Of a DNA stretch of 64,000 bases, positions 62,366-64,000 are shown one piece after another. Position 1 is the first letter of the stretch, and each line of letters starts with the position of its first letter. The stretch spans positions 62,001 to 126,000 of the forward strand of contig CANMFE010000001.1 of assembly GCA_947497085.1 (NCBI GenBank), read 5' to 3'. The notes under the pieces are model-generated. The model ran no database searches and had not been told where the DNA came from. It was given only the letters and a program-made list of their open reading frames with translations. The translations under genes and the position numbers were made by a program. Source of the stretch: an uncultured Sphingomonadaceae bacterium (GTDB lineage: Bacteria > Pseudomonadota > Alphaproteobacteria > Sphingomonadales > Sphingomonadaceae).

Positions 62366-64000
62366 ATGAACGAAACTGCCGGAGCCGTAGAGGTACATGA
62401 ACCATCTGCAAAGGAAGTCCGTTTGGTCATTGGCGCGTCGTCGGCAGGGACTATTTTCGAATGGTATGACTTTTTCATCTACGGCACGCTGTTCTATATT
62501 ATCGGTCCTACATTTTTCCCCAGCGGCAATGAAACGCTCGAAATCCTGCTGGTATGGGCAACTTTCGCCATCGGCTTTGGTTTCCGTCCGGTAGGCGCTG
62601 TTCTGTTCGGTTTTCTGGGCGATAAACTTGGTCGCAAATATACCTTTTTAGTCACCGTAACCCTTATGGGTATAGCCACGGCAGGGGTGGGGCTGGTCCC
62701 CAGCTATGCCTCGATCGGGCTTGCTGCACCGGCAATTGTTATCCTGCTGCGCATAATACAGGGACTGGCGCTGGGCGGTGAATATGGCGGAGCGGCGATA
62801 TATGTCGCGGAACATGCGCCGCCCGAAAAGCGCGGGTTCTATACCAGCTTTATTCAGGCCAGCGTGGCAGGCGGCTTCGTGCTCAGTATCGCGGTTGTGC
62901 TTGCCTGCCGCTTCTTAATTCCTGCGGACGCTTTTGAAGAATGGGGCTGGCGGATACCGTTCCTGCTCTCCATCATCCTGCTCGGCATATCGCTGTGGAT
63001 GCGCCTGATGCTCTCGGAAAGCCCTGTTTTTCAGGCTATGAAGGCCGCAGGTGAAACTGCACATAACCCGTTTGTCGAAAGCTTCACCTATCCCGGTAAC
63101 AAGAAACGCATTTTCGTGGCGCTTTTCGGGATTACCGGCGTACTCACTACCATCTGGTACACGGCGTTTTTCTCTGGCATGAGCTTCCTGCGCGGCCCGA
63201 TGCATGTCGAGGCGCTGACCGTTGAGCTTATCCTGTTCGTGGCCGGACTTATCGCGATGGGCTTTTACCTTATCGTTGGCAAATGGTCGGACCGGGTGGG
63301 CCGCAAGAAACCGATTATTATCGGCGCGGTATTGACGCTGCTCCTGCTTTTCCCGGCCTTTTGGGGGCTGGGCAGCCTCGCCAATCCCGGACTTGCAGAG
63401 GCGGCGAAAACCACGCCCATAACCGTTGAAGGCACACAATGCAGCACAGATCCTTTTGCCGAACTGTTCAGCCGTGAACAGACGGACTGCGGGAAAGTGT
63501 TGGAAACCCTGACTTCATCGGGTGTACCCTATGATGTAAAGCAGGGCGATACACTGCGCCTGCTTGCCGGAGATGCAGAAATAGCGCTTGATCCGGCTTG
63601 GCTGGAAGATGGCAAAGTGCGGCGCGAGGGCATACATGGCGCTCTGGGCGAATATGGTTTTGACTTTTCGAAACAGCAGCCGGGCATGGCCAACATCTTT
63701 GGCATCATTGCCATATTGCTGGGGCTGGGCATGCTGTCGGCGCTCACATATGGTTCGGTCGCGGCGCTTCTTTCGGAGATGTTCCCGCCGAAAATCCGCT
63801 ATAGCTCAATGTCGATCCCCTATCATATCGGGGCAGGCTATCTGGGCGGTTTCCTGCCGCTCATAGCGGGTGTCATTGTCGCAAGCACAGGCAATATCTA
63901 TTCCGGTCTGTGGTATACATGGATTGTCGTTGCGTTTGGTGTGGTTGTGGCATGGTGGGGCCTTCCCGATGGCCCGCCCCGTGATTTTTCCGATGAAGGA
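62366..64000 (+). CDS. MHS-family MFS transporter (C-terminus cut by window)
   Basis: ATG 62366 follows GAGGGGAC and opens 545 codons to the window end. Features of the metabolite:H+ symporter group are the first helix SSAGTIFEWYDFFIYGTL, the loop 2-3 signature GDKLGRK near residue 86, and LALGGEYGGAAIYVAEHAP. Between what look like helices 8 and 9 there is an extra soluble segment of about 95 residues (roughly 345-438) with C359 and C375. ProP, KgtP and related carriers lack it. The substrate is unknown; position after the propionate cluster suggests a small organic acid, which is inference. Confidence 0.85.
   Translation, partial: MNETAGAVEVHEPSAKEVRLVIGASSAGTIFEWYDFFIYGTLFYIIGPTFFPSGNETLEILLVWATFAIGFGFRPVGAVLFGFLGDKLGRKYTFLVTVTLMGIATAGVGLVPSYASIGLAAPAIVILLRIIQGLALGGEYGGAAIYVAEHAPPEKRGFYTSFIQASVAGGFVLSIAVVLACRFLIPADAFEEWGWRIPFLLSIILLGISLWMRLMLSESPVFQAMKAAGETAHNPFVESFTYPGNKKRIFVALFGITGVLTTIWYTAFFSGMSFLRGPMHVEALTVELILFVAGLIAMGFYLIVGKWSDRVGRKKPIIIGAVLTLLLLFPAFWGLGSLANPGLAEAAKTTPITVEGTQCSTDPFAELFSREQTDCGKVLETLTSSGVPYDVKQGDTLRLLAGDAEIALDPAWLEDGKVRREGIHGALGEYGFDFSKQQPGMANIFGIIAILLGLGMLSALTYGSVAALLSEMFPPKIRYSSMSIPYHIGAGYLGGFLPLIAGVIVASTGNIYSGLWYTWIVVAFGVVVAWWGLPDGPPRDFSDEG

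Overview
The window is chromosomal DNA from an alphaproteobacterium, most likely a member of the Sphingomonadales. This rests on gene content: 5-aminolevulinate synthase (Shemin pathway), TrmFO instead of TrmA, the bacterial ligase-associated exonuclease/ligase pair, a carboxynorspermidine polyamine route, a MoaB read from a GTG start, and sphingomonad-style palindromic intergenic repeats. GC content looks moderate (low to mid 50s percent by eye). Genes are packed, with no gap above 300 bp. I see no phage, IS element, integrase, CRISPR array or rRNA. Two tRNA genes sit together near 12.8-13.1 kb.

Layout. 0-13 kb: a truncated TadG-like pilus protein, a squalene/phytoene-synthase-family protein, an EF-hand protein, trmFO, a lysoplasmalogenase-like membrane protein, gyrA, an SDR oxidoreductase plus yaaA, a secreted TPR protein, an Lrp/AsnC regulator and an unusual histidine kinase. 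12.8-20.8 kb: tRNA-Ile(CAT) and tRNA-Pro(TGG), a lipoprotein and M28 peptidase, ettA, a radical SAM protein, and the tight minus-strand run UDG-like / lytic transglycosylase / moaB. 20.9-27.2 kb (plus strand): ETF-quinone oxidoreductase, ispE, an N-formylglutamate-amidohydrolase-family gene, ilvD and an RNA m5U methyltransferase. 27.2-33.4 kb (minus strand): a nitrilase, two tandem MAPEG proteins, then a polyamine block (ornithine/lysine decarboxylase, carboxynorspermidine decarboxylase, a small membrane protein, carboxynorspermidine dehydrogenase). 33.5-42.4 kb: threonine dehydratase, the DNA ligase/exonuclease pair, a DUF2853-OmpA fusion, hemA, murI, plsY, dprA. 42.6-50.8 kb: topA, era-rnc-lepB, pgi, gor.

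50.8-64 kb is a propionyl-CoA assimilation cluster on the plus strand: pccB, a DUF808 membrane protein, methylmalonyl-CoA epimerase, an enoyl-CoA hydratase-like gene, methylmalonyl-CoA mutase, an unrecognised exported protein, bioB, pccA, csaA and a truncated MHS-type transporter. Together these encode conversion of propionyl-CoA to succinyl-CoA. BioB is the last step of biotin synthesis, and biotin is the prosthetic group of PccA.

I did not find a clear new multi-gene system. The most interesting leads are: a structured leader before the ornithine/lysine decarboxylase whose loop can pair over the ribosome binding site; palindromes placed inside promoter-like sequences before an NAD-dependent reductase gene and pccB; an unknown exported protein translationally coupled between mutase and bioB; a DUF2853-TM-OmpA fusion; a histidine kinase with a degenerate ATPase domain; a cysteine-free UDG-superfamily protein; and at least six palindromic intergenic repeats of four kinds.
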